Shown here: one piece after another, positions 1 through 9,269 of the stretch
Position numbering within the stretch: position 1 is the first letter of the stretch
Layout of the letters: each line of letters starts with the position of its first letter
Assembly: GCA_016794425.1 (NCBI GenBank)
Contig: JAEUHR010000054.1
Location: 1-58,115 of the forward strand
DNA from: Planctomycetota bacterium
GTDB lineage: Bacteria > Planctomycetota > UBA1135 > UBA2386
Direction of reading: 5' to 3'
DNA: 58,115 nt
Notes under the pieces: model-generated
What the model was told of the DNA's origin: nothing
The model's database searches: none
The model's input: the letters and a program-made list of their open reading frames with translations, nothing else
Program-made: the position numbers and the translations under genes

Positions 1-1
1 G

Positions 2-496
2 TCCTGGTGCGGGCACCGGGGTGGGGTGAATGCCAACGGGACTCTCCTGCCGCACCACAGGCACGGCAGCAGGCTTGGTGTCCCGAACGCCCCGGCGGTC
101 GCAGGAAATCGCCGGTGATCCACTCAGGTCATCAGTTCCGATCGCCAGGACGGCGTCGCGGTAGTCGAGCAGGCCCTGCGACACGCCGCGCGCTTCGACC
201 AGCAACCGGTAGCGCAGTGCCGCGCGGCGCGCCTCGGCGGCGAGGCGCGTGTGCTCCGCGGCGTCGGCGCAGGCGGCGAGCAGGTCCTCGAGCCGCAGCC
301 ACTCGCGGCGCGCCTCGAGTTCGGGCGGCACGAACCCGCTGCCCTTCAGCAGCAGGTAGCTGGCGCGCAGTTCGGCGGGCACGCCGTCGAGGTCGTCGAG
401 CACGAGCGGCCGGCCCTGGCCCGGCAGCCGCGCGAACACGCCGTCGCGTTCGGCCTGTTCGAGCTTCTGTTCGACCAGATGGAAGAACGGGTCCAT
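2..496 (-). CDS. DUF1992 / DnaJC28-conserved-domain protein (3' end cut by window edge)
   Basis: The reading frame starts at an ATG at 496 and stays open to the left edge, giving at least 165 residues, so the stop lies outside. The N-terminus (MDPFFHLVEQKLEQAERDG, then LPGQGRPLVLDD, VPAELRASYLLLKGSGFVPPE) matches the DUF1992 family, whose hallmark is an Asp/Glu-rich helix, a GxF..LPGxGxPL stretch and a LK..G..P motif. The family is a small cytosolic protein of unknown biochemical role, related to the conserved domain of DnaJ homologue C28. Known members are about 120-150 residues, so the tail after about residue 120, which is not conserved-looking, may be a lineage extension or a decayed end. 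It is divergent from the PLP enzyme at 574, with 77 bases between the starts. Confidence 0.75.
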   Translation of the reverse strand, partial: MDPFFHLVEQKLEQAERDGVFARLPGQGRPLVLDDLDGVPAELRASYLLLKGSGFVPPELEARREWLRLEDLLAACADAAEHTRLAAEARRAALRYRLLVEARGVSQGLLDYRDAVLAIGTDDLSGSPAISCDRRGVRDTKPAAVPVVRQESPVGIHPTPVPAPG

Positions 497-573
497 CGCG
501 GCGCGCATGCTACCCGCGCTGTCGCCCTTCGGCCCGCTGTGCGGCAGCGGCGCGCGGCGCCTACGCTGCGGCC

Positions 574-1818
574 ATGGACCCGCGCCATCCGTTCCATCCC
601 GAGACCTCGTCGGTGTCCGAAGGGTTCGACCCGCGGCTGTCGGTCATGGCCGTGCGGCCGCCGATCTACCCGGTGTCGACGTTCGCGTTCGCGACCGCCG
701 AGAAGGCGGCGCAGAGCTTCGAGATCGCGCTCGGCAAGCTGCCGGCGGTGCCCGGCGAAGATCCGGGCCTGATCTATGCGCGGCTGAACCACCCGAACGC
801 CGAGATGTTCGAGGACGCGCTGCGTTCGGTCGAGAAGGGCGCGCGCGCCGCCGCCTGCTTCACCAGCGGCATGTCGGCGATCACGACCACGCTGCTGACG
901 CTGGCGCGGCCCGGCGGCGTCGTGCTCTACCAGCGGCCGGTCTACGGCGGCACCGACCACTTCCTGCGCCACATGCTGCCGCAGTGGCAGGTGACCGCGG
1001 TGCCGGTCGAGGACGGCGGCTGGCCCGACGCGCTGCGGCGGCACGCCGACACGGTGCACGTGGTCTGGCTCGAGACGCCGGCCAACCCGACGCTGCACCT
1101 GATCGACCTGCAGGCGGTCGCGGCTGCGGTGCGCAGCGCGGTGCCGACACGCCACGTGCCGATCGCGGTCGACAACACGTTCCTCGGGCCGGTGTTCCAG
1201 TCGCCGCTGCTGCACGGCGCCGACCTCTGCGTCTATTCGGCGACCAAGTTTCTCGGCGGCCACAGCGACGTGCTGGCCGGGGCGCTGACCGCGACCGACC
1301 CGCAGCTGGTGGCTCGCATCAAGGAGACGCGCGCGTTCCTCGGCACGATCAGCGAGCCGTTCACCGCGTGGCTGCTGCAGCGCAGCATGGCGACGCTGTG
1401 GCTGCGCATGGTCAAGCAGAGCAAGAACGCGGCGCGGCTCGTCGACCTGCTGGCCGCGCACCCGGCAGTGCAGTGCGTGCACCATCCGTCGCGCTTCACC
1501 GGTGAGCAGGCGCGGATCTTCCGCCAGCAGTGCACGGCGGCCGGTTCGATGGTGTCGCTCGAGCTGCACGGCGGCCGCGCCGCCGCGTTCCGCTTCCTGA
1601 ACGCGCTGCGCCTGTTCAAGCTCGCGGTGTCGCTCGGCGGTGTCGAGTCGCTGGCGTGCCACCCGCGCACGACGACCGCGTCCGAGATGAGCGACGAGGA
1701 CCTGAAGGCGAGCGGCGTCACCGAGGGCCTGGTGCGGCTCAGCATCGGCGTCGAGTGGTGGCGCGACCTGGCACAGGACCTGACGCAGGCGCTCGACGCG
1801 GCGCGCGCCGCGGGCTGA
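574..1818 (+). CDS. Cystathionine gamma-synthase/lyase-family PLP enzyme
   Basis: A 414-residue Cys/Met-metabolism PLP-dependent enzyme (fold type I). The lysine that binds PLP is in SATKFLGGHSDVLAG, the family signature. Other family blocks are LIYARLNHPNAEMFEDAL (equivalent to the usual YxRxxNPT block), the SGM substrate/phosphate loop in CFTSGMSAI, and ETPANPTL. The N-terminal HPETSSVSEGFDPRLS and the long insert before the YAR motif resemble the subgroup usually named cystathionine gamma-synthase family protein, whose exact substrate (cystathionine, O-acetylhomoserine or methionine gamma-lysis) is not settled by motif. The ATG at 574 is chosen because upstream sequence is not protein-like and the conserved N-terminus follows directly. 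It converges with the DUF4328 gene: the two stop codons are 3 bases apart. Confidence 0.88.
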   Translation: MDPRHPFHPETSSVSEGFDPRLSVMAVRPPIYPVSTFAFATAEKAAQSFEIALGKLPAVPGEDPGLIYARLNHPNAEMFEDALRSVEKGARAAACFTSGMSAITTTLLTLARPGGVVLYQRPVYGGTDHFLRHMLPQWQVTAVPVEDGGWPDALRRHADTVHVVWLETPANPTLHLIDLQAVAAAVRSAVPTRHVPIAVDNTFLGPVFQSPLLHGADLCVYSATKFLGGHSDVLAGALTATDPQLVARIKETRAFLGTISEPFTAWLLQRSMATLWLRMVKQSKNAARLVDLLAAHPAVQCVHHPSRFTGEQARIFRQQCTAAGSMVSLELHGGRAAAFRFLNALRLFKLAVSLGGVESLACHPRTTTASEMSDEDLKASGVTEGLVRLSIGVEWWRDLAQDLTQALDAARAAG

Positions 1819-1821
1819 CGG

Positions 1822-2508
1822 TCAGTCGAACACCTTCGCCTGCTCGACCGACACCATCGCCGCGTGGGCCGCCGTCAGCCGCCGGACCAGCACGATGCCC
1901 ATCACGCCGGCGAGCACCGACAGCAGGTCGCTCGCGATCAGCACCTGCAGGCCGAACTGCGCCGTTTCTTCGTCCGGGTTCTCGTTCAGGTGCGTGCCGA
2001 TGCTGCCGGTGACGTTGCCGAGCAACCAGCCGGCCCACCACAGCGGCGCGATCGCGGCCGGGCCGGCGCGCTCGGGGCCGGCGTGGCGCCACATCTCGGC
2101 GGCGATCTGGTAGGGGCGCACGAGGTTCAACAGCGGCACGAACCAGCCGCCGATCGCCCAGCCGATCGCGTGCGTGCTGCGCAGGCCGGCGGCGTGCGCG
2201 TTGCCGAAGGCGCGGTGCATCCAGGCGATGAACAAGACGCCGGTGATCAGCAGCGAAGCCAGCATCGCCAGCGTGATCCAGACTTCGGCCTGCACGTACG
2301 GCGTCGAGTCCTCGATCGTGTCCCAGCCCCCGAGCACCACCCCGCAGAGCACCCCATGCGCCGCGTTGGCCGCGGTCGCGGCACCGAGCGCGATCGCCGC
2401 GAGCGCCGCGCGGCCGCCGTTCGGGCGGAACGGGAAGCGCGCCGCCGCCTGCAGCCGCCGTGCGGCGAGGGCGGTGGGGTCCGGCAGACGGTCCGGGGTC
2501 GCGGTCAC
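1822..2508 (-). CDS. DUF4328 multi-pass membrane protein
   Basis: A 228-residue protein with a polar N-terminus followed by about five hydrophobic segments. WITLAMLASLLITGVLFIAW, then HAIGWAIGGWFVPLLNLVRPYQ, then APLWWAGWLLGN are the hallmark blocks of DUF4328, a membrane family of unknown function. The start is a GTG at 2508 that overlaps the TGA of the upstream mutase gene in a GTGA arrangement, so translation is probably coupled to the mutase. That coupling is the only functional hint. The family itself is not known to act in propionate metabolism. Confidence 0.8.
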   Translation of the reverse strand: MTATPDRLPDPTALAARRLQAAARFPFRPNGGRAALAAIALGAATAANAAHGVLCGVVLGGWDTIEDSTPYVQAEVWITLAMLASLLITGVLFIAWMHRAFGNAHAAGLRSTHAIGWAIGGWFVPLLNLVRPYQIAAEMWRHAGPERAGPAAIAPLWWAGWLLGNVTGSIGTHLNENPDEETAQFGLQVLIASDLLSVLAGVMGIVLVRRLTAAHAAMVSVEQAKVFD

Positions 2509-4649
2509 GCAGCCGCCTCGAGCAGTGCCAGCAGCCGCAGCGCCGCCTCGGGGATCACGGTGCCGGGCCCGAACACGTCTGCCACGCCGGCCTGCCGCAG
2601 CGCCGGCCAGTCCTGCTCGGGGATCACGCCGCCGGCGACGACCAGCACGTCGCCGCGGCCCTGATCGCGCAGCAGGCGCACCAACTCGGGCACCAGGGTC
2701 TTGTGGCCGCCGGCCAGCGTGCTGATGCCGACCAGGTGCACGTCGTTCTCGATCGCCTGCCGCGCGACCTCGTCGGGGGTCTGGAACAGCGGGCCGATGT
2801 CGACGTCGAAGCCCATGTCGGCGAACGCGCTGGCGATCACGCGCGCGCCGCGGTCGTGGCCGTCCTGGCCCATCTTCGCGATCAGGATGCGCGGCCGGCG
2901 CCCGTGCCGCTGCAGGAACGCCGCCGTGCGGTGCTGCGCCTCTTCGAGCTTCGGCATCGACTTCGCGGCCGCAGCATACACACCGGCGACGGTGCGCGGG
3001 TGTGCGGTGTGACGGCCGAACACGGCCTCCATCGCGGCGCTGACCTCGCCTATGGTCGCGCCCTTCTGCACCGCGTCGACCGCGAGGCCGAGCAGGTTGC
3101 CGGTGCCGCGCGCGGCGGCCGTGATCGCCTGCAGCGCGGCCTGCACCGCGGCGCCGTCGCGCGTGCGCTTCAGCTCCTGCAGCCGCGCGATCTGCGCCGC
3201 GCGCACTGCGGTGTTGTCGATCGACAGGATGTCGAGCGGTTCCTGCTGTTGCGGCGCGTACTTGTTGACGCCGACGATGGTCTCGGCGCCGCTGTCGATC
3301 GCGGCCTGGCGGCGTGCGGCCGCTTCCTCGATGCGCAGCTTCGGCAGGCCGGCCTCGATCGCACGGGTCATGCCGCCGAGCCCCTCGACCTCCTGGATCA
3401 GCGCCCACGCCTTCTGCGCCAGCTGGCCGGTCAGCCACTCGACGTAGAACGAGCCGGCCAGCGGGTCGGCCGCGTGCGTGACGTGGCTCTCCTCCTGCAG
3501 GATCAGCTGCGTGTTGCGCGCGATGCGCGCCGAGAACTCGGTCGGCAGCGCGATCGCCTCGTCGAGCGCGTTGGTGTGCAGCGACTGCGTGCCGCCGAGC
3601 ACCGCGGCCAGCGCCTCGAGGCACGTGCGCACGACGTTGTTGTACGGGTCCTGCGCGGCCAGCGACCAGCCCGACGTCTGGCAGTGCGTGCGCAGCGCCA
3701 GCGACTTCGGGTCCTTGGCGCCGAACGCCTTGACGATCTTCGCCCACAGGAGCCGCGCCGCGCGCAGCTTCGCGATCTCGGTGAAGAAGTTCATGCCGAC
3801 CGCGAAGAAGAACGACATGCGGCTCGCGACCTTGTCGACGTCGAGCCCGGCCTGGATCGCGGTGCGCAGGTACTCGAGGCCGTCGGCGAGCGTGTAGCCG
3901 AGTTCCAGGTCGGCCGACGCGCCGGCCTCGTGGATGTGGTAGCCGCTGACGCTGATCGTGTTGAACTTCGGCATCTTCTCGCCGCACCAGGCGAAGATGT
4001 CGCGCACGATCCGCATGCTCGGTCCGGGTGGATAGATGTAGGTGTTCCGGACCATGAACTCCTTCAGGATGTCGTTCTGGATGGTCCCGGACAGCTTGCT
4101 CGCCGGCACGCCCTGCTCGGCGGCGGCGGCTATGTAGAGCGCGAGGATCGGGATCACCGCGCCGTTCATGGTCATCGACACCGAGACCTTGTCGAGCGGG
4201 ATGCCGGCGAACAGCACGCGCATGTCGGCGATCGAGTCGATCGCGACGCCGGCCATGCCGACGTCACCGGCGACGCGCGGATGGTCGCTGTCGTAGCCGC
4301 GGTGTGTCGCGAGGTCGAACGCGACCGAGAGCCCCTGCTGCCCGGCGGCCAGCGCCTTGCGATAGAACGCGTTGGTCGCCTCCGCGGTCGAGAAGCCCGC
4401 GTACTGGCGGATCGTCCACGGCTTCTGCGCGAACATCGTCGCGTACGGGCCGCCGAGGTACGGCGGCAGGCCGGGCAGGTGGCCGAGGTGGGGCACGTTC
4501 GCGTCGGCGGCCGTGTGCAGCACGCGGTGGTCGATGCCCTCGGGCGAGGTCCACGGTGTGGTCGTGCCGGCGGCTTGGTGCCAGGCCTCGGCGGTCGGGC
4601 GCGGGAACTCGTCGAAGCCGTACGGGAACTTCGTGAAGTCGGGATTCAT
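2505..4649 (-). CDS. scpA: Methylmalonyl-CoA mutase, single-chain, B12-dependent
   Basis: A 714-residue enzyme that interconverts (R)-methylmalonyl-CoA and succinyl-CoA with adenosylcobalamin. The N-terminal TIM barrel shows the invariant PWTIRQYAGFST, SVAFDLATHRGYDSDHPR and GDVGMAGVAID blocks. The C-terminal cobalamin domain (about residues 585-714) has DGHDRG at 596-601, with His598 as the lower cobalt ligand. Arg201 in EFMVRNTY, the residue that binds the substrate carboxylate in this family (Arg207 in Propionibacterium), is kept, which supports methylmalonyl-CoA as substrate. Position 73, equivalent to Tyr89, is Phe. The ATG at 4649 is chosen because MNPDFTKFPYGFDEFP resembles family N-termini; a longer frame upstream is only GC-rich read-through. 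It is followed by the DUF4328 gene with a 4-base overlap. No epimerase or chaperone gene is adjacent. Confidence 0.95.
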   Translation of the reverse strand: MNPDFTKFPYGFDEFPRPTAEAWHQAAGTTTPWTSPEGIDHRVLHTAADANVPHLGHLPGLPPYLGGPYATMFAQKPWTIRQYAGFSTAEATNAFYRKALAAGQQGLSVAFDLATHRGYDSDHPRVAGDVGMAGVAIDSIADMRVLFAGIPLDKVSVSMTMNGAVIPILALYIAAAAEQGVPASKLSGTIQNDILKEFMVRNTYIYPPGPSMRIVRDIFAWCGEKMPKFNTISVSGYHIHEAGASADLELGYTLADGLEYLRTAIQAGLDVDKVASRMSFFFAVGMNFFTEIAKLRAARLLWAKIVKAFGAKDPKSLALRTHCQTSGWSLAAQDPYNNVVRTCLEALAAVLGGTQSLHTNALDEAIALPTEFSARIARNTQLILQEESHVTHAADPLAGSFYVEWLTGQLAQKAWALIQEVEGLGGMTRAIEAGLPKLRIEEAAARRQAAIDSGAETIVGVNKYAPQQQEPLDILSIDNTAVRAAQIARLQELKRTRDGAAVQAALQAITAAARGTGNLLGLAVDAVQKGATIGEVSAAMEAVFGRHTAHPRTVAGVYAAAAKSMPKLEEAQHRTAAFLQRHGRRPRILIAKMGQDGHDRGARVIASAFADMGFDVDIGPLFQTPDEVARQAIENDVHLVGISTLAGGHKTLVPELVRLLRDQGRGDVLVVAGGVIPEQDWPALRQAGVADVFGPGTVIPEAALRLLALLEAAA

Positions 4650-4883
4650 CGGGCGGGCCGGACTGTAGCGGCGCGCCGGGAATCCGCGTAACCGCGGCTG
4701 GCCTGGCGCGCCCGCTCGGCGAGGTGGCGCGCGCAGGTGCTGCGATGCGGCCGCCGCGGCGGCCGTTCGAGCCGAGGCGCCTTCGTGCGCCAACGAAGGT
4801 GACGGGCTCGGCGCCGTCCAGGCTGGCGCCGCGCTGCGCCGAGCCATGCCGTCGTGCTGCCGGGAGTGACCCTCGGGCCCGCC

Positions 4884-5858
4884 TCAGCGCGAGCCGACGA
4901 TGCCCCGCAGCGCGTCGCTCACGTAGGCCTGCAGCGGATTGCCAGCCGTGCCGCTCGGCACGAAGGCCTGCAGGTTGAGTGCGAAGCCGAGGAACTGCGG
5001 CGCCAATGGCACGGCGAGCTGCATGGTCGCATTGCCGCCGAGGGCCGGCAGCAGCAGCGTGTTCTCGATGCTGACGTAGGCCGTGCAGCCTGGCATGCCG
5101 ATGGCATCGAGCGGCACGGGTGTCGGCAGCGTCGAACCAGCGACGACCAGGGCGATGGCCGGCACGTCGCGGACCACGTAGGTCGTCGTTTCGCCGAGCC
5201 AGGGCCCGGGATCCAAGGCGGTCTCGACGGGCAGGCCCCACGTCGGTGCTTGCGGGTCGGTGCAGCCGACCCCGAACACCTGGCTGTAGCCGGGGTCGTT
5301 CTCGCTGCCCAGGGTCGGAGTCGTGTCGGCGTACCAGGCCAGCGGACCGACCAGAGTGCTGGCGGTGCGGCCCCAACGCCGATTCGCCAGCGTGGCTCCG
5401 GCCTGGCTCGGCAGCACCGCACTCTCGCCGACCGATGTCCATTGGCCGGCCTGTACGGCGACCGCGAGGTAGGGGCCGAAGCCGCCACTCCAGTCGACAT
5501 AGGCCACCAGTTCGGCCGCGGTGAAGGAAGACGAGCGGAACAGCGCCACACTGCCGACCGCCGGCAGCGCCGGTGCCGTCGGCAAGCTGATGTGGCTGGA
5601 GGTCGTCGTGCCGCTCACGCCGAGGTGCAGCTGGCACAGGGTGAACGGCGGCAACCAGACGCTCGGCAAGGCGACGGGGGTGGCATCGATCACCAACTGG
5701 TGTCCGGTCAGGTCGATGGGCACGTTCGAGGTGCTGAGCTCGATGATCGGGTGGCCGCCGGGAGCTGGTTTGACGAGCACTTCCGTGATCTCGAGCGGGA
5801 AGAACTGTGCTCGCACCAAGGCGGTGGCGAACAGGAACGGAGTCAACGAACGCAGCAT
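4884..5858 (-). CDS. Secreted lamin-tail-like protein with recurring C-terminal module
   Basis: A 324-residue exported protein. The start at 5858 gives a clean signal peptide (MLRSLTPFLFATALVRAQ); a longer frame upstream would bury it. The mature N-terminus (PLEITEVLVKPAPGGHPIIE, a DLTGHQLVID strand) looks like a lamin-tail (LTD) beta-sandwich. From about residue 190 it has the arrangement seen in several other proteins of this window: a FGVGC motif, then a beta-rich stretch, then GMPGC followed by alternating strands. I infer that the C-terminal part is a shared surface-protein module. No catalytic motif is visible. The 234 bases between its stop side and the mutase start carry no gene. Confidence 0.7.
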   Translation of the reverse strand: MLRSLTPFLFATALVRAQFFPLEITEVLVKPAPGGHPIIELSTSNVPIDLTGHQLVIDATPVALPSVWLPPFTLCQLHLGVSGTTTSSHISLPTAPALPAVGSVALFRSSSFTAAELVAYVDWSGGFGPYLAVAVQAGQWTSVGESAVLPSQAGATLANRRWGRTASTLVGPLAWYADTTPTLGSENDPGYSQVFGVGCTDPQAPTWGLPVETALDPGPWLGETTTYVVRDVPAIALVVAGSTLPTPVPLDAIGMPGCTAYVSIENTLLLPALGGNATMQLAVPLAPQFLGFALNLQAFVPSGTAGNPLQAYVSDALRGIVGSR

Positions 5859-6456
5859 GTGTGTTCCGAGGGCTACAGGATCGAAGGGACGACACGCAGC
5901 GGTCCGGGGGCGATGGCCGCCGCGAGCGCCGCGGCGAGCAAGGGGCATTCCGTGGCGCTCGGGCAGTTTCCCCGGGCGTGGCGGCCCTGCGTGGCCGAAC
6001 GCCTCGGTGGGAAGTGAGTGATGTGGACGCGCAGCAGCTGGTGCAGCGCGTTGTGGACCGGGTGGTGCGGGCGCCGCGCAAGGCAGGGAAGTGGGGCGAC
6101 GCGGACGCTGCGGCGGATGGCGACGATGGTGCTGGCGACGACCCGCTGCGTCGGCGTTCGCGGGAGAGCATCACTTCGTTCGTCGCAGCGGGAGAAGGTG
6201 TCCCCCGACACCACGCGCTCCGACATCGGCGCTCGCGTCGTTCGTCCGCTCGAGGGCTGAGGTCGGACGCCGAGCCGCTGCGCCAATCGGCAGCGTGTTC
6301 GTGAGCCGTGCGAGCGCACGGGTGGCCCAGTTCGAAGCCGGGCGCCGGAGCTCGGAGATGCGTGCAGGGGGCGCTGCCTTCGGGTGGATGACGACGGTTG
6401 GCCGCCGCGGGTGCTTCGCAAGGGCACCGACGGCCGGCTACCCTCCGCACCACCGC
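5859..6456. other. 598-base stretch with no supported gene
   Basis: This is the divergent spacer between the secreted LTD-like gene (minus) and the SGNH hydrolase (plus). Several short frames are open on both strands but they are Arg/Pro/Ser-rich with no recognisable motif, as expected from high-GC non-coding DNA. Codon-position bias is less regular than in the neighbouring genes, so decayed coding sequence is possible. I see no tRNA, repeat or strong hairpin. Confidence 0.5.
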
Positions 6457-7578
6457 ATGACCGCCTCGGTGCCTCGTTCCCGCGTTCGCCGCCTGGCCCT
6501 GCGGGTCACCGTGTCGGTGGCCACGGCGGCGCTGCTGCTGGTGCTGCTCGAACTCGCCGCACGCGCGCTCTGGACCGACCAGTACGACCTGCCGAACGGC
6601 CGTACGCCCGTGGCGGTCACGGCTCGGGCGCAGACCACGCGCATGCACCCGCCAGGCTTCCGGATGACGATGCGGGCCGACGGCATCTACCGCGACGGTG
6701 GTGCGGTCCGCTTCCGCACCGATGCTCGCAGCGCGGTGCTCGGCCATGCGCCCGACGCGGCTCGTGAGCTGCCACCGCCGTGGCTCGCGCTCGGAGGCAG
6801 CACGACGGAGTGCGCGCTGGTGCCCGAGGGACGACGTTGGCCAGACCTGCTGGCCGGTCCCACGGCCAACTTCGGGGTCAGTGGCAACACCTGCGGCAAC
6901 AGCCTCGCCAACCTCGTCTCGCTGCTGCCGCTGGCACCGCAGCGGGTGCTGCTGATGCACGCCTACAACGACGTGTTGGCGTTCGTGCGGCAAGGCGAAG
7001 CGCTCGACCTCGCGAACCACGACGGCGGTCCGATCGACCTGTACGCGACCGAGCGGCCGCGCGGCTGGTTCGCCGGCAGTCGATTGCTGCGCTTCGTCAC
7101 CCACGTCCGTGCCGAGTGGTCCGGCCGCTTCTACCTGGCGCACTACCAGCGCTTCGTCGCGCAGCAGGCGACCATGCCGTGGCTCGCGGACGAGAGTTTC
7201 GAGCTGGTGGCAGCACTGCTGGACAAGGTCCTGCTGCCGCAGCGCACCGCGGTCCTGACCGAGATCGCGCGGCGCTGCGCCGAAGCCGGCGCCGAACTCG
7301 TGCTGCTGACCCAGCCACATTCCTACGCGGCGACCGGCCTTGCCGGGCCGGACCTGCGCACGAGCCTCTGTTGGCAGGGGCAGAAGCTGCGGTTCGCGCA
7401 CTGCGCGCGCTTGCTCGACGCGGTGAACGACCACACGCGGACCCTGGGCGCACGACTGGGAGTGACGGTCAAGGACGTGGCGGGCGCCTTCGACACCCGC
7501 GCAGCGGCGGCCCTCTTCTACGACCAGGTGCACTACACGCCCGAAGGCTGCCAGGTTGTCGCGGACGCATTGCGCTGA
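6457..7578 (+). CDS. SGNH/GDSL-type hydrolase, membrane-anchored or exported
   Basis: A 373-residue protein with an N-terminal hydrophobic segment (VATAALLLVLLELAARAL) that is an uncleaved anchor or signal. The esterase/acyl-hydrolase core shows block I LALGGSTTE with nucleophile Ser115, block II-III residues in NFGVSGNTCGNS, and the C-terminal catalytic pair in DQVHYTPEG (Asp356, His359). These are the SGNH signatures. The substrate is unknown; such proteins in this type of genome often act on acetylated sugars or lipids. The ATG at 6457 begins just before the hydrophobic segment, whereas the longer upstream frame is low-complexity. A second, diverged SGNH protein is at 29686-30759. Confidence 0.82.
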   Translation: MTASVPRSRVRRLALRVTVSVATAALLLVLLELAARALWTDQYDLPNGRTPVAVTARAQTTRMHPPGFRMTMRADGIYRDGGAVRFRTDARSAVLGHAPDAARELPPPWLALGGSTTECALVPEGRRWPDLLAGPTANFGVSGNTCGNSLANLVSLLPLAPQRVLLMHAYNDVLAFVRQGEALDLANHDGGPIDLYATERPRGWFAGSRLLRFVTHVRAEWSGRFYLAHYQRFVAQQATMPWLADESFELVAALLDKVLLPQRTAVLTEIARRCAEAGAELVLLTQPHSYAATGLAGPDLRTSLCWQGQKLRFAHCARLLDAVNDHTRTLGARLGVTVKDVAGAFDTRAAAALFYDQVHYTPEGCQVVADALR

Positions 7579-7832
7579 GAGACCGAGCGGACCGACCGCA
7601 GTCGAGCGAGGCCACCGCGGCCGAAGCGGTCGAGAACGTCGCCACCGCCGCGTGAGTGCATCGGGTGCTGGCGGCGATCCTCGCCCTGGCCTCGACCGCG
7701 GTCCGGAGCGGGTTGCCGTGGACCGTGCTTCGGCCCGCGGCAGGGCCTTGATGGGGGAGTCCCGCGAGTTGGTCGACTTCTGCATCGACTGCGAACGCCA
7801 GTCGGGGGTGGTTCGCTGCTCTCACCAGAGTC

Positions 7833-9191
7833 ATGAAGATCCCCCTGCTCACCTGTCTCCCGTTCCTCTCACTCGTCACGGTGGCGTTCGCCCAGAACAC
7901 CAACGTCGCTCTCGGGGGCACTGCAACGCAGTCGTCGTTCGCCGGGTTCGGCGAGCAACCCGGCTTCGCGATCGATGGCAACCGCGACGGCTATTGGTGG
8001 AACTACTCGACGACCTGCACGGCAAGCACTCCCGGGGCATGGTGGCAGGTCGTCCTGCCGAGCACGACGACTTTCAACGAGGTGGTGATCTGGAATCGCG
8101 CCGATGGCTGGGGCGAACGCCTTTCCAACTTCCGGGTCGAGATCAAGAACGGGGCGACCACGGTCTTCTCGCAGGACTTCCTGACGACCGGCGGCGTCGT
8201 GATCAACGGCGGCTTCCTCCGCATCAAGGTGCCCGGCGCCGGGGTCACGGCGAACACCGTTCGCCTCAGCAACATCGGCGTGAACTCCGGGTTCAATCAC
8301 CACCTGCAGTTCGCCGAGGTCGAAGTGATCCGCTACGGGGCATCGCGTGAGGTGAACTTCGCGCGGTATGGCACCGCGACCGCATCGTCGCAGAACGCCA
8401 ACGCGCCGCGCCTGATCGACGGCAGCACCGACGGCCTCTGGTCCAACAACCGCGGGATGCGCACCGACAACGTGCCTGGATCGTGGCTGCGCGTCGACGT
8501 GGAGCGCCGCCGCCTCGACCAGATCCGCTTGTGGCCCGTCAGCAAGTTCCAGGTCGGCACCGGCAACTTCCGGGTTTCGATCCACGATGGCGCCACGCAG
8601 GTCTTCTCGCAGGACTACTTCCCGGCCTCACTGATGCCGGTGACGCAGCCGCTGCTCGTGACGCCGCCTGCCGGCACCACCGGTGACTCGGTGCGCGTGA
8701 CGTCGCTGGGCCCGGTCGGCAGCAACCACACCATGGAGTTCGCCGAGATCGAGGTGATGCAGTTCGCCGACTACACCGGCGAGACGTGGGTGCACGGGAT
8801 CGGCTGCCGAGGCTCCAACGGGGTCGTCCCGACGCTCGGTTGTTCGCCGCGGCCCGCGTTGTCGGCGACGCTGAACTACAGCCTCGGCAGCGTGCCGGCT
8901 CCGGGGATCGCCCTGCTCGCGTTCGGCCTCTCCAACACGTTGCAGGCCGGCGGTCCGCTGCCCGCGAACCTCGGCATCGTCGGTGCGCCGGGATGCTGGC
9001 TCCTGAACAGCCTCGACGTCCTGATGGTCGCGGCACCGGTGGCGCCGGGCAGCCTTGCTGTCCAGCTCGTGCTGCCGAACGTGCCCAATGCCAATGGCCT
9101 CCGGATGTATCCGCAGGCGGTCGTGTTGGACGCGGTCAACCCGCTGGGCATCACGCTCAGCAACGGTCTCGAGCAGCTCGTCGGCTTCTGA
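7833..9191 (+). CDS. Secreted double discoidin (F5/8 type C-like) protein
   Basis: A 452-residue exported protein. It has a signal peptide (MKIPLLTCLPFLSLVTVAFAQ), then two tandem F5/8 type C-like carbohydrate-binding domains at about residues 22-170 and 172-315. Both begin with NVALGGTATQSS or NFARYGTATASS and contain AIDGN..GYWW / LIDGSTDGLWSN, the typical discoidin or fucolectin start. The C-terminal about 135 residues carry the module shared by other exported proteins here (HGIGC, then GAPGCW, ending in a hydrophobic strand). Probably it binds glycans at the cell surface. No catalytic domain is present. The 254 bases upstream hold no gene. Confidence 0.85.
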   Translation: MKIPLLTCLPFLSLVTVAFAQNTNVALGGTATQSSFAGFGEQPGFAIDGNRDGYWWNYSTTCTASTPGAWWQVVLPSTTTFNEVVIWNRADGWGERLSNFRVEIKNGATTVFSQDFLTTGGVVINGGFLRIKVPGAGVTANTVRLSNIGVNSGFNHHLQFAEVEVIRYGASREVNFARYGTATASSQNANAPRLIDGSTDGLWSNNRGMRTDNVPGSWLRVDVERRRLDQIRLWPVSKFQVGTGNFRVSIHDGATQVFSQDYFPASLMPVTQPLLVTPPAGTTGDSVRVTSLGPVGSNHTMEFAEIEVMQFADYTGETWVHGIGCRGSNGVVPTLGCSPRPALSATLNYSLGSVPAPGIALLAFGLSNTLQAGGPLPANLGIVGAPGCWLLNSLDVLMVAAPVAPGSLAVQLVLPNVPNANGLRMYPQAVVLDAVNPLGITLSNGLEQLVGF

Positions 9192-9269
9192 ACCGCGAGC
9201 TCGCATCGGCGCGAGTCGGGCCCGTGTCCGGCCGCGCACCAGGCGGGGCGGCTGGACGCGGTTGCAGCT

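Noticed and set aside
2460..4691. Plus-strand 743-residue open frame over the mutase gene
   Set aside because: It is antisense to a clear methylmalonyl-CoA mutase, rich in Arg/Ala/Gly with no motif; such frames are expected from codon bias in GC-rich DNA.
5873..6427. Minus-strand 184-residue open frame in the long spacer
   Set aside because: No motif, no ribosome site, basic low-complexity composition.
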